Below the pieces are notes generated by a model. The model worked only from the letters and a program-made list of their open reading frames with translations. It was not told where the DNA came from and searched no databases. This document shows, piece by piece, positions 23,118 through 33,673 of a DNA stretch of 64,000 bases. The stretch comes from Esteya vermicola (lineage: Eukaryota > Ascomycota > Sordariomycetes > Ophiostomatales > Ophiostomataceae). The stretch spans positions 4,973,001 through 5,037,000 of the forward strand of contig PCDM01000001.1 of assembly GCA_002778215.1 (NCBI GenBank), in the 5' to 3' direction. The translations under genes were made by a program, and so were the position numbers. The number at the start of each line of letters is the position of its first letter. Positions within the stretch are counted from its first letter, which is position 1.

Positions 23118-24536
23118 ATGGAACCCACGATTGCCTCACACAACAAGCTCCACAAGCCCAAGGGCAAGATGGTCAAGCCCATCCTGAAGAAGCTCTCGCA
23201 CTCGGAAAAGAACTCGCTCGACTTGGATCGCCCCTGGGAGGAGCAGCAGGGCCCTGGCCTCGGCGTTTACAGCTCGACTCACGACCTCGGCTCTGCTCGC
23301 ACGGCACGCGATGTCAGCTTCGCCTTTGACAGCACTGTCCTCATGTCCAGCAAGCCCCGGTACCAGCACGGCCGCTCTCCCAGTGGCAACTCCCATGCGT
23401 CTGTCGCTACCACAGCCAGCGGCGGCGCCTCGCGGCCCAGCGGCTTCGTCCACCCCTTTCAGCAGACACCGCGCACCCAGACACCACCTATGGTCTTCAA
23501 CACCTCGCTCATCTCTCTCGAGAGCAACATGGCCTACGCCAACAACACGGCTGCCCCGAGCGCACTGCGAGACTACTCGCCCACCATTACCGAGAACGAG
23601 GACGACGAGTACGCCCACAGCCTGCGCAACAGCCTCTCCCAGGGCCACAACCGTACCTCGTCTCACTCCCAGTCGGCCGCCGGCCGGCCTTCTCTCTCCA
23701 GCCAGCGTGCGCCCTCTTTCAGTGACATGAACGCCCCCCCGCAGCTGCGTGTCAACACCCGCGCTGCACCAAGCGGCCAATCTGGCCACTCTGGCCACTC
23801 GGGTCACTCGCGCCGTACGCATGGCACTGGCGGCACTGCTCTCGCCTCCAGCATGTCACAGTCTGATCTCCAACTCAATACGGCGTCCACGCTCGACTCT
23901 CCCAGCTCGGGTGGTCCGGCCGCGCCCTCGTCTTTTTCCATCCACTCTGGTTCGAATGCCCCCCTGTCTCCACTGCGCAGCTCGTTTGAGGCCGTCTCCT
24001 TCCCTCGCCTGCGTTCCCGCTCAGAGCTGTACGCAGTCGATCGCACCGAGCAGATCCGGGAGGCCCGGCGCAAGTTTGAAGAGCGCGAGCGCGTCAAGGC
24101 CGAGAAGCATGACCGCGAGATGAATCGCAAGCGCGAACGCCGTGATCAGAAAGAGGCAAAGGGGCTGGAGAAGCAGGCGGCTCAGTCCCGCAAGAACAGC
24201 GGCGTCGGCAGCGAGAGCAGCAAGCGGCCGTCTCTCTCGCGCAAGACAACACCCACTTTTGCTGCCAACTTGGCCGAGTATGATCGCACGGGTGGCAGCG
24301 GCAGCGGCCTGGGCAGCGGCCTGGGCAGCGGCATGGCCGAAAAGTCGCAGCAATTCAAGAGCAGCAACTATGACAACATGGCAGGCGGTGTCACACCCAG
24401 CCTGGACCCTACCATTGACGGCGTGGCTTTCCAGCATGCACACCGCAACAGCAGTGCCAAGCGGAAAACCCAGGGCTACTGGACTGGCTTCGTTCTCTGG
24501 CTACGCACGCGCCTCTTTCGTCTGGGACGCCGATAG
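23118..24536 (+). CDS. conserved-type Ser-rich hypothetical protein with a charged helix
   Basis: A single exon of 472 residues. I chose the ATG at 23118 because the upstream in-frame extension (from 23004) reads a repetitive CT-rich leader. From the chosen start the protein begins MEPTIASHNKLHKPKGKMV and continues KPILKKLSHSEKNSLDL, a compact basic N-terminal block that looks conserved. The middle is long, disordered and rich in Ser, Thr, Pro and Gly, with GHSGHSGHS repeats. A highly charged predicted helix follows (about 310-350, EARRKFEERERVKAEKHDRE), then a Gly-Ser repeat. The extreme C-terminus is Trp/Leu/Arg-rich (YWTGFVLWLRTRLFRLGRR), which could bind membrane. I recognise no enzyme domain and give no function. 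The unusually long CT-rich upstream region suggests substantial promoter or 5' leader control. Confidence 0.8.
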   Translation: MEPTIASHNKLHKPKGKMVKPILKKLSHSEKNSLDLDRPWEEQQGPGLGVYSSTHDLGSARTARDVSFAFDSTVLMSSKPRYQHGRSPSGNSHASVATTASGGASRPSGFVHPFQQTPRTQTPPMVFNTSLISLESNMAYANNTAAPSALRDYSPTITENEDDEYAHSLRNSLSQGHNRTSSHSQSAAGRPSLSSQRAPSFSDMNAPPQLRVNTRAAPSGQSGHSGHSGHSRRTHGTGGTALASSMSQSDLQLNTASTLDSPSSGGPAAPSSFSIHSGSNAPLSPLRSSFEAVSFPRLRSRSELYAVDRTEQIREARRKFEERERVKAEKHDREMNRKRERRDQKEAKGLEKQAAQSRKNSGVGSESSKRPSLSRKTTPTFAANLAEYDRTGGSGSGLGSGLGSGMAEKSQQFKSSNYDNMAGGVTPSLDPTIDGVAFQHAHRNSSAKRKTQGYWTGFVLWLRTRLFRLGRR

Positions 24537-25253
24537 GACGTCACCCCTCTTGATCCGTGACAATATTCTCTTCTTTCTCCCTTTCTTTGTACTTTTGTTC
24601 CACCACCTCTTCAACCTTTTTACTATGACGACATGACCCCTTCTCACGAATACATCCTGGCGGGGTTATCGGTGGCAATGACACACCACCCCGGAGGAAA
24701 GTGCAATACATGCAAATACACAAATACACAGGCGCAGGTGATCTGGATTTTGTTTGGAGTTTTTATTTTTCGTTTTGGAGGACTGGTGTTTTTGGCTTGG
24801 CGGTCTCTTTTTTCCTATTTCGCACCTCCAGTCGGATCTGCACCTGCATTTCTGCATTGATCTATTCCGTGCCATTTTTTGCCGTATCTGCTGTACATAC
24901 AATATACAATACATGCAAATAGTACCTCTATTGGCTCTTGAATAACTCCGAGCGTCTGATGTAAGAAAAGGCTAATACGCAATGCATACTCGTATATTAG
25001 TATCGGTGTATTTGGGGTAAGCTTAGTCAACTCCGCTGGCACCTTCCTCATCCTCTCACGTCACTTCGACTCCAGTGTCTCTTTCTGTTTTTGTTTTCTT
25101 CTTCTTGTTAATATCTCTCTTCCTCTTTTCTTCTCTTCCTCTCTATCTCTCGTCTTCTCGTCTCCCACTTCCAGCCCTTCAACCTCGAGCGCTTCTTCTG
25201 CAGTCCTGCCTTTTTTTTTATCCGCCTGCTAGACACTTGCAGACAATTCTACA
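24537..25253. other. intergenic stretch between the Ser-rich gene and the amidase
   Basis: About 0.7 kb without a supported gene. The first half is T-rich 3' flank of the Ser-rich gene. From about 25060 to 25250 the sequence becomes CT-rich, the likely leader of the amidase. Confidence 0.6.
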
Positions 25254-27330
25254 ATGGCACCTTTTACGTATATAAATTATCCAGCGCCCAAAAAGGCAGA
25301 CGACACTTCCTACACCTGGCAGGAAGACAAGAATCCGGCTCTGCGTGGTTTGCCTCTGGTGGCTGCCTCGGTTGCGTGAGTACTATTAGTACATTGTACA
25401 CAATCAGGTGTTATCGCCGTCTGCATGTGACGATCTAACTCTGGGCTAGGATCTCCAATCTGAGCTACCTGAGCAAGTTTCTCTGGAACAATGCCGGCAT
25501 GAACAAGATCAAAGACATCAATGGCATCGCTAATGAAGTGGCGACGTATAAGCCACTCGTAATTCCGACCGCCTCGTCCGAAGCTGTCCGCACCGCCGAT
25601 GCCGCCCAGATTCTTCCGTTTGGCAAGAACCTGACGGAGCCGCAGCACACTGCGCACGAGAGCCGCTTCTACTCCTCGGCCGACTATCATGCGCTCTACA
25701 AGTCGGGAGCCGTGACGCCTCTAGAGGTCGTCGAAGCCCTCCTCCCGCTCGTCCAGCGTGACTTTAGCGCTCGCAGCTTGAGCAACGCAAGCAGCGACCA
25801 GGACAGGCCGCGGTACGAGCTCGCATTCACGACAACGCATGTCGAAGAGCTTCGCGAGGCAGCCCGTGCATCGGCCGCGCGGTGGGCTGCCGGCCAGCCG
25901 CTCGGGCTGCTGGACGGCGTGCCCGTGACGATCAAGTGCGATATTGACGTGGCCGGCTACGTGTCCACGTTTGGCATGAACCCGCGCAGCGGCGATGATG
26001 AATTCGGCAAGCGGTTCCCCAGTCTGCAGACGCCGGCCAAGGAGACGGCCTGGCCGGCCAAGAAGCTGCTGGAAGCGGGCGCGCTCATGCTGGCCCAGAA
26101 TGCCATGCACGAGATTGGCATGGACACGACGGGATGCAATGTATGATTTACGGACCTGGAGACACTGATTTTTGTGACTGACCTGCTGAATCTTGCTAGC
26201 CTTTTGTGGGATCGCCCATCAACTGGTACAACCCGTCCTACTACCCGGGCGGCTCGTCCTCTGGCGGCTGTTCGGGTCTGGGTGCCGGGCTCGTGCCGAT
26301 TGCTCTGGGCACAGACTCGGGCGGCAGCGTGCGGATCCCGCCGTCGTTCAACGGCGTGTACGGTCTCAAACCGACACACGACCGCCTCATGGTCATCGAC
26401 TCGAGCATGTGTGTGGTGGGCCCCATGGCCGCCACGGTGGCAGACCTGACCGTCGCGTACCGCACTGCGTCGCAGAGAGACCCCGAGGATGCCGTCCAGG
26501 GCCAGTTTTCCCTGTCGCTTCCGCCGTCGTGGGCCGCCTCGTCGACGACAACAGCGTCGTCACCCAAGGTACTGGGTGTGCCGCGTGCCTGGGTCAACCG
26601 GTCGGACCCGATCGTGGTGGAACACTTTGAGCGCATGGTGGACTACTTTGGCAGCAAGCTCGGCTTCCAGGTGGTCGACATTGAGCTGCCGTTTCTCCAC
26701 GAGGCCCAGGCGGTGCACGGGATGACCTGCCTGGCCGAGGGACTCGGCGCCGCCCGCGGCCGCGCCGAGCCCAACCAGGACAACTGGAAGGAGCCGCTCA
26801 ACTGGCAGAACCGCCTGCTGCTGAGCACGATGCAGCACGCGACCTTTGTCGACGTGCTCAAGGGCAACCAGGTGCGCACCGTGATCATGCGCCACCTCAC
26901 ACACCTCTACGACAAGTACCCCGGCCTCATCATTGTGACGCCCATGACGTCGACAGCCGGTTGGAAGAAGAACCCCGGCGACGAGCGCTACGGTCTCTGC
27001 GACCCCAACATGACGCTCATGACGATGCGCTACGCCTGGCTGGCCAACTCGACCGGCTGTCCCGCCGTGTCCTGTCCGATGGGCTATGCCGACCCCGAGC
27101 AGGGCGAGGGCCGCGTGCCGATGGGCATCCAGGCCATCGGCTCATGGGGCGCTGAGGAGCAGCTGCTAGCCTGGGCGGCGCTGTCGGAGAAGTATCTGCA
27201 CGAGGTCTACCCTGGCGGACGGGTGCGGCCGTCCAAGTGGGTGGACGTGCTGTCGCTGGCACGAGAGTTTGGACGGGTTCCGAGCACGCCCGGCAGCAAC
27301 GATCCCAAAAAGCCCAAGACGGACAAATGA
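25254..27330 (+). CDS. amidase-signature hydrolase
   Basis: Three exons, 25254-25375, 25450-26140 and 26200-27330, give 647 residues. Both introns are GT-AG (74 and 59 nt) and preserve frame. The catalytic Ser-cisSer-Lys triad of the amidase signature family is visible. Lys203 is in VPVTIKCDID, the cis-Ser is at about 290 in PGGSSSGG, and the nucleophile Ser314 is in GTDSGGSVRIP, followed by GVYGLKPT. The 24-residue spacing between the two serines matches fatty-acid amide hydrolase. The family cleaves amide bonds of small amides, acyl amides or, in GatA, glutaminyl-tRNA precursors. The long N-terminus and lack of GatB/C neighbours favour a free-standing fungal amidase, but the substrate cannot be read from the sequence. 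No signal peptide is apparent, so a cytosolic location is inferred. Confidence 0.93.
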
Positions 27331-27913
27331 GTGATGAGCCGTTACCGTATTTTACGAGTATAGGAAGTGGCGAATGGAGGACACAGTACGATTATACATA
27401 CGAGTACGCTAGGGTAGTCGATTTGTAATTCATACTGTATAGCCTCGAGGCTGAATCACATGATGTCATGGTAAAAGTAAAACTGCCTACTGTGATAGGG
27501 AGGACAGTATGAAGACCAATGAGTACAAACAGATCAAACGAGAATTTATCAGACGTCACGGGCAGGGAATGAAATTTCATACTCAGTTTAATTGTTATTT
27601 TCCTGTTTTTTGTCATACTACTCGTATGTACTTGTCGGATTATACTGTGTATACATCACCAACATGATACTTAGTAAGCTTCTCAAAGCGGAAAGAGTTT
27701 TGGAATATTGAGCACTAGTCTACATTCGGACTGATCTGGGGCTGAGCTGTTCGCGGCTGCGCCTTCCGTAAAGATTGATCACTCATTCATACGTCATCTT
27801 TCTTTGTTGATTTCTTTTTTTTCTTTTTCTCATTTTCTCATTTTCTCATTTTCTCATTTTTTTTTTTCATTCTTTTCTCCATTCTCATTTCTTTGTTCTA
27901 TCCCTCAATCAAC
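27331..27913. other. intergenic stretch between the amidase and the SPRY gene
   Basis: About 0.58 kb with no gene visible. The part from about 27800 to 27910 is a T/C-rich leader with CATTTTCT repeats just before the start codon at 27914. Confidence 0.6.
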
Positions 27914-29032
27914 ATGTGCTTCTCATCTAGAGACCGGGATTCTGCCTCCGAGGCTCCTCGCCCCGTCAAAAACGTCTACGAAAATAAGCCACCTGCATAT
28001 ACGACGGCCTCGGCGGCACAAGAGACTTTTGCTCCTCCAGCGGGACCCCCTCCTGGAGCAGCCTCAACACCGGAGAATTATGCACCTCCTCCGGGACCGC
28101 CACCTGGAGCGGCACAGGATACCTTTGCTCCCCCACCTGGCCCGCCGCCTGGAGCATCCGCTCCCTCGGGCGCCTCTGGCCAGCACGCCTGGGAGACGGC
28201 CGTGCCAGACACGTCGCTCTTCCCGCCGCCCCCGGGCATTTTCGATACGTGGGACCGCTCGCCGGCGAACAATGCGAGCGAGCAAGAGGCCGATGCCGGC
28301 GTGGCCTGGTGCGAGGAGAACCCGCTGCTGCCGTCCCAGAGCAGCGGCGACGAGATGGCACTCTTGTCGACGCAACACGACATCAACCTGATCCGGCCGC
28401 CCGGGTTCTGCGGCGAGATCGAGCGCCTGCAGCCGGGGCGCTGGTCCGTCAAGACGACGCGCCGCGCGGCTGACACCTGCATCATCGGCTACCCCCAGCT
28501 CTACGCGCCGAGCCTGCACAGCCCGCTGACCGGCGGCAAGAGCGGCAAGAGCCAGAGCGGAAAGGATTTTACGGCGTACTACGAGGTGTACGTGCGGCCA
28601 GACAGCCGGCGCGAGGTCAGCCTCGCCCTCGGCATGGCAGCCTTGCCGTACCCTGGCTTCCGGCTGCCGGGATGGCACCGCGGCAGTCTGGCCGTGCACG
28701 GCGACGACGGCCACCGCTACATCGACGACGACCTTGGCGGCACGTCGTTCACGGCCCCCTTCCAGCGCGGCGACACCTATGGCCTAGGTATGCGCTTCTC
28801 GCCTGCCTCGTCTGCTGGCGGTCGGATGAGCGTCGAGGTCTTTTTCACGCGCAACGGCGTCCTCGACGGCAGCTGGGACCTGTACGAAGAGGTGGATGCA
28901 GACCGGAATCGGTCGCTCGAGGGTCTCGAGGGCTTCCACGACCTCTATGCGGCCATTGGCACCTTTGACGTGGTCAGCGTTGAAGTCCGTCTGGACCCGT
29001 CACAGTGGGCCTACAAGGGCATACAGAACTAA
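27914..29032 (+). CDS. SPRY-domain protein with a Pro-Gly-rich N-terminus
   Basis: A single exon of 372 residues starting MCFSSRDRD. An upstream in-frame start would add only seven residues from the leader. Residues about 35-90 hold three copies of a decapeptide of the type APPPGPPPGA. The C-terminal two-thirds (about 165-365) reads as a SPRY/B30.2-like beta-sandwich. It includes TAYYEVYV, the typical SPRY turn GFRLPGWHRGSLAVHGDDG, GDTYGLGMRF, VEVFFTRNG and DLYAAIGTF. SPRY modules bind protein partners. In fungi, similar proteins act as adaptors in trafficking or ubiquitination, but no partner is implied here. The gene is convergent with the mitochondrial IleRS gene, with about 100 bp between the stops. 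Confidence 0.85.
   Translation: MCFSSRDRDSASEAPRPVKNVYENKPPAYTTASAAQETFAPPAGPPPGAASTPENYAPPPGPPPGAAQDTFAPPPGPPPGASAPSGASGQHAWETAVPDTSLFPPPPGIFDTWDRSPANNASEQEADAGVAWCEENPLLPSQSSGDEMALLSTQHDINLIRPPGFCGEIERLQPGRWSVKTTRRAADTCIIGYPQLYAPSLHSPLTGGKSGKSQSGKDFTAYYEVYVRPDSRREVSLALGMAALPYPGFRLPGWHRGSLAVHGDDGHRYIDDDLGGTSFTAPFQRGDTYGLGMRFSPASSAGGRMSVEVFFTRNGVLDGSWDLYEEVDADRNRSLEGLEGFHDLYAAIGTFDVVSVEVRLDPSQWAYKGIQN
28020..28172 (+). repeat. coding repeat for APPPGPPPGA units
   Basis: Three diverged copies encode Ala-Pro-Pro-(Pro/Ala)-Gly-Pro-Pro-Pro-Gly-Ala in the N-terminus of the SPRY protein. Confidence 0.85.
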
Positions 29033-29134
29033 ATAGGTCTTGTTTTATTTTTATTCTTTTTTTTTTACGTGTGTTTATACTTTGAAGGGGAAAATACCAT
29101 TACGTTCAAATCTTACATGTCTTGTGCACCGTCT

Positions 29135-32100
29135 TTATGAATGCTCCACAACGTCTGCACAGCGTCCGCACAGGTGGTCCTCCTTTTCGGCAATATACCG
29201 CCAGCACCGGGGACACTTGGCCTGCAGAGGAGGCAACACCCAGGCCGTGCAGAGCTCGCCATGGGCTGTAAACCGTTCGGAATAGCACCACTCCACAGCG
29301 CCCGTTTCTGGCACCGGCCCGTTGATGCGGATGGACGACACGACAAGCATGTCTCTGAGCTCCTCTCCAAACAGCTCCAAGTACGTGCTCGCTGAGACGG
29401 CAGTCTCATCGTTGCCGGGCATCTCCAGCACCACGCTGCACTGCAGCGACGAGCCCATTACCTTGTCGGCCCGTGCCCGCTCCGACGCCGCCTTGATGGC
29501 GGCATGCGCCGCCGTGATCACGTGATATGCTTCCGTCATCTGCAGATCGGCCGCCGTCGGCTTGTCTGTGCGACTGACGTGCATGTCTGGAGTGTCGACC
29601 AGCGGCGCATCGTAGAGCTGCTGCAGGGGATTCTGGGCGTGCACTGAAGACGCACGCAGCCAGGCCGGCACGTGGTCCCAGGCCTCCTCGACCAACAGCG
29701 GCGCGACGGGCGCCAGCATGCGCAAGAGGCCGACGAAGATGGGCTCCAAGACGCCGCCGCCATCGCCGCAGTAGAGCCGGTCCTTGGCCGCCTCGAGATA
29801 AAAGGCCGACAGGTCGTTGACGAGCCAGTGGTTGAGCCGGGCTACGGCCTTGTAAAATTCAAAAGAGTCGTAGGCCTCCCGGACGTCATCCATGGTGGCG
29901 CGCAGCTGGACGAGCGCCAGCTGGTCCAGCCTGGTCAGGGGAGCGGTGCGTGCCGCCTCGCTCATGGACCCCAGCAACATCTTGATCATGGTGCGGTACC
30001 GCAGCAGCGTCGTCTGCACCGACTGCAGCACCGACGGACTCAGCACGACGTCGCTCGTGTAGTCGCTGCTGGCCACCCACAGCCGCAGGGCGTCTGGTCC
30101 GAGGGCGTCATAGACGACCTTGTCGGGGCTGGCCGTCTCCTGTTTCTGTCCCCGCCCACCCTTTTCCTTTTCCCTTTTCCCTCGCCTTGTCTTTTTCGCC
30201 TTGAGCGGCGGCAGAAGCGAGCCGTCCATGATCTGAGCGGCCGTCACAATGTTTCCGAGTGACTTTGACATTTTCTTGCCCTCGCCGTCCAGCAAGAAGC
30301 CGTGCGTGACCAGCGTCTTGAAGGGCGAGAGCTCCTTGGCCGGCCTTTTCTTCCATCCGCCGCTGCTCCGGTTGCCCTGGTCATCCTCCTGGTCACCTGC
30401 GCCGAGAGCGGCCACGCGGGTCAGCAGGCTCGACTGGAACCAGCCGCGGTGCTGGTCGCTGCCTTCGAGGTAGACGTCTGCTGGCTCATGGCCGTCCAGC
30501 TGCGTCCAGCTGCTGCCGCTGTCGAACCAGACGTCCATCGTGTCCATTCCGCGCCGGTATGTCACCCCACGCTCCTGTCCACGTGACCGCAACGACGCCG
30601 GGATCCACGCCGGCTCGTCGGCCGCGTCGGACCACCAGGCATCCGTCCCGCGCTGCTGGATGACCGACAGAATATGCTCCACCGTCTCCTCCGTCAGCAC
30701 GACGCTGCCGTCGTCGCCGTAGAGCGCCGGAATGGGCACGCCCCAGGCACGCTGCCGCGAGATGCACCACTCGCTGCGGCCCTGGACAAAGCTCTCGAGG
30801 CGGCTGCGGCCCGTCTGTGGCACAAACTGCACCGTCTTCAGACTGGAGACGGCCTGGTCCTTGATGGTGGCCACATCGGCAAACCACTGCGCCGTGGCCC
30901 GCACAATGATGGGCTGCTTCGTCCGCCAGTCGTACGGGTACTTGTGCCGGTAGCGGTGTGTCGCGAGAACGGCGTCGCCCAGCAGATCTAGCACGGCAGC
31001 GCCGCCCTCGCCCTGCACAGCGAGGCCTTCCAGCCGCGCCGGGTCCTGTGGATAGGCCTCGTCGGTAAAGCGGCCCTGGCCGTCGACGGGCGCCGGCACG
31101 GGCAGGCCGTGGCCCATGCAGACCTCGTAGTCCTCGAAGCCGTGGCCGGGGGCGGTGTGGACGAGGCCCGAGCCAGAACCGGCAGTCACGAAATCGGCGT
31201 GGATCACGGGCTGCAGCGGGGCGCGAGGGCCGCGTAGAGGGTTCGCATAGCGCAGTGCCGTCAGATGAGAGCCGCGGATACCCTGCCGCACAATCTCGCC
31301 TGCGAGCGAACAGACGCTGCAGACGGTGTCGAGACAGGCCTCGGCGACCAGCAGGTACTCGTCTGTCGACTCGACCTTGAAGATGAGGTAGTCAAGGTCA
31401 TTGTGGACGGCAATGGCCTCGTTGGCCGGCAGGGTCCAGGGGGTCGTGGTCCAGATGACGGCAGAGAGCCGGGCTCCGCTGGGGAGCGTGTCGGCCAGCG
31501 CCCGAGGGCCGACAGTGGGGGACACGGGAAACTTGACAAAGGCGGCCGTGGACAGGTGGTCCTCGTTGTACTCGAGCTCGGCCTCGGCCAGGGCCGTCTG
31601 GGACGACGGGGACCAGTAGACGGGCTTGTACTTGCGGTAGATGAGGCCGCGGTGGACGAGGCGCTGGAAGAGCCGCAGCTGGCGGACCTCATAGGCGGCG
31701 TCCATGGTGACGTAGCGGCCGTCCCAGTCGCCCATGATGCCGTAGCTGCGGAACTCGGCCATCTGGTCGAGGATGGTATGGGCGGCGAGGTCCTGGGCGA
31801 CCTTGCGGATAGAAGACAGAGGCAACTTGATACTGCTGTCTTGGTTGCTGCTTTCGGAAGCAGCAGCAGCGAGAGCTTTGAGCTCAATAGGCAGGCCGTG
31901 GCAGTCCCAGCCGGGCACATAGCGAACAGTCCGGCCCCGCTGCAGCTGGATGCGTAGGATCATGTCCTTGAGGATCTTGTTGAGGGCATGGCCGACGTGC
32001 AGGGAGCCGTTGGCATAGGGCGGGCCATCATGCAGCACAAATGGCTTGGCTGCTGGATCTCCCGTGCGGTGGGACAGTTGCCACTTGTAGAGCTCGTCTG

Positions 32101-32275
32101 TACAGCGTCGGAGATGGAGAGGCCGCAGCTCGGGGAGGGGCCGGGGTCTGCCATGGTCAGGGAGCTAGAAGAGAGAGAGAGATAGAAAGAGAAACCTGGG
32201 ACGGAGAGCAGAGACATAAGCATACGGGAACGTGGATTTGGGCAGCTTCAGCGTCGAAGCCCACGACTTGGACAT
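29135..32275 (-). CDS. ISM1: isoleucyl-tRNA synthetase, mitochondrial (bacterial type)
   Basis: Two exons, 32226-32275 and 29135-32147, give 1020 residues. It charges mitochondrial tRNA-Ile with isoleucine using ATP. The class I signatures are clear: LHVGH as the HIGH motif (residues 67-70), KMSKS at 642-646 and, between them, the editing (CP1) insertion with TTPWTLPANEA. The C-terminus carries the zinc-binding CPRCWRY...CGRC motif, which marks bacterial/mitochondrial rather than cytosolic fungal enzymes. The acceptor at 32148-32149 (ccatggcag) was chosen over the nearer cttctag because it alone keeps frame and yields STFPPRPLPELRPLHLRRC leading into the catalytic core. A Lys/Arg/Glu-rich insertion follows KMSKS. 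It converges on the SPRY gene and diverges from the acidic-protein gene. Confidence 0.95.
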
Positions 32276-32518
32276 TGTCTCTGCCGCCGCATGCCGTGGC
32301 TGGCGAGTCTGGGAATGAGTGTTTGATATGTTTTTTGTCTTTCTTTTTTTCTTTTTTTTCTGTTTTTTTGTCTTTTTTATGTAATCAATTTTTACTTTCT
32401 ACAGCCGAGCTTCCCCACATCTCAGAATATCAGATCCACTAATATTACCTCATCAACTCTTCCACTCTCTTTTCAAGACGACGACAGACGGCGACGGCAG
32501 CAACACACAGCAGCCGCC
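32276..32518. promoter_or_regulatory. short divergent intergenic region (mtIleRS / acidic protein)
   Basis: Only 243 bp separate the two start codons on opposite strands. The region contains a T-rich tract (32330-32400) and a GACGACGACAGACGGCGACG stretch just before the + strand ATG. It must hold both promoters, but no specific factor site can be assigned. Confidence 0.5.
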
Positions 32519-33673
32519 ATGGCCCCCCTGCGCCGCTACCTCCGCATCACCAAGTACTCGGTGCTCGAGTGCCGCATCTACCTCGACAACCCCGCCCTCG
32601 TCCACTCCTGGCTGCTGCACCCGCGCGACCCCGTGCTGCCGCGTGTCCTCGAGAGCGTGCGACCCCTCGTGCTGCCCAAGCTGGTCGAAGAGCGCGAGCG
32701 TGCGCGCAAAAAGGGCGCCAAGAACAAGGGCGCCATCAAGGACGTGCTCGTCGAGGCCGATTTCGAGGTCTCTCTCTTTCTCACCGAGACGGACACGCGG
32801 CACTCGCTGCTCTTCAAGCACCGCCGCGCCCGCGATAAGACGCAGACTCGGCTCGTGTCCAACTCGAGCAAGCTCACGGGAGCCTCGCGCGATGCACCCA
32901 TTGACGTGGAGAAGGGCGGCGGCAGCCATGTGATTGAGCTGCAAGATGACAACGACGACAAGGACGGCGACGACGACACAAACACAAATGCTGTGCCTCT
33001 GAATCTCCGAAACGAGGACGACGACGGCGACACACCTGGTGAGCTCTACAGCATCCCGACTCTCCGCAAAGTCGCAGAGAAAAAAGGCCAGGAAGAGGGC
33101 CGGAGCAGGCGACAGCGAGAGAAGCAAGCCGCCATACAGGTGGAGGACAGCGACCCAGACCATGAAGAAGAAGACGAAGGGGATGAAGAGGGCGGGGAGG
33201 ACAAGGAGGACAGCGATTCCTTGTTTGTCAGCGAGCACAGCGGCAGTGACCACGACAGCGAGCACGACGGCGAGCACGACGGCAACGACAAGGATACCAC
33301 CAAAAAGAGACGTCCGGCCAAGCGACGGCGCGATCAAGCGACCGCCGAGGAAGCCGGAGAAGCCGAAGCAGCCGGAGAAGCGGGGGAGGAAGAGCGAGCA
33401 AAAAAGAAAAAGAAGCTGGCCATGGATGTCGTATACGAGGGCTTTGCCATTTACGGGCGTGTGCTTTGTCTCGTCGTCAAGAAGCGCACTCCCCAGACAA
33501 CCATGGCTGCCGCTTCCGCCGCTTCCGCCGCTTCTGCACAGTCCTCGAGTCGCTCGGCACTATCGGCATCATCGGTACAAGCAGCAGCGCGGCCAGCTGG
33601 ACAAGCAGCCATGGAGAACTGGATTGCCTCCACGCAGGTGATACCAGGAGCTATGGACGCGGAGGGACCCTAA
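32519..33673 (+). CDS. acidic, probably nuclear protein with a conserved N-terminal region
   Basis: A single exon of 384 residues, with the start in a strong context (gccgccatggcc). The first roughly 110 residues are structured and look conserved: MAPLRRYLRITKYSVLECR, then YLDNPALVHSWLL and DFEVSLFLTET. A long disordered acidic segment follows (Asp/Glu/Ser-rich, about 140-265), then a bipartite-like nuclear localisation stretch KKRRPAKRRR. A short conserved-looking hydrophobic block comes next, VYEGFAIYGRVLCLVVKKR, and the tail ends near MENWIAST. I do not recognise the family. The acidic tract plus basic cluster suggests a nuclear or nucleolar protein, which is inference only. Confidence 0.8.
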   Translation: MAPLRRYLRITKYSVLECRIYLDNPALVHSWLLHPRDPVLPRVLESVRPLVLPKLVEERERARKKGAKNKGAIKDVLVEADFEVSLFLTETDTRHSLLFKHRRARDKTQTRLVSNSSKLTGASRDAPIDVEKGGGSHVIELQDDNDDKDGDDDTNTNAVPLNLRNEDDDGDTPGELYSIPTLRKVAEKKGQEEGRSRRQREKQAAIQVEDSDPDHEEEDEGDEEGGEDKEDSDSLFVSEHSGSDHDSEHDGEHDGNDKDTTKKRRPAKRRRDQATAEEAGEAEAAGEAGEEERAKKKKKLAMDVVYEGFAIYGRVLCLVVKKRTPQTTMAAASAASAASAQSSSRSALSASSVQAAARPAGQAAMENWIASTQVIPGAMDAEGP

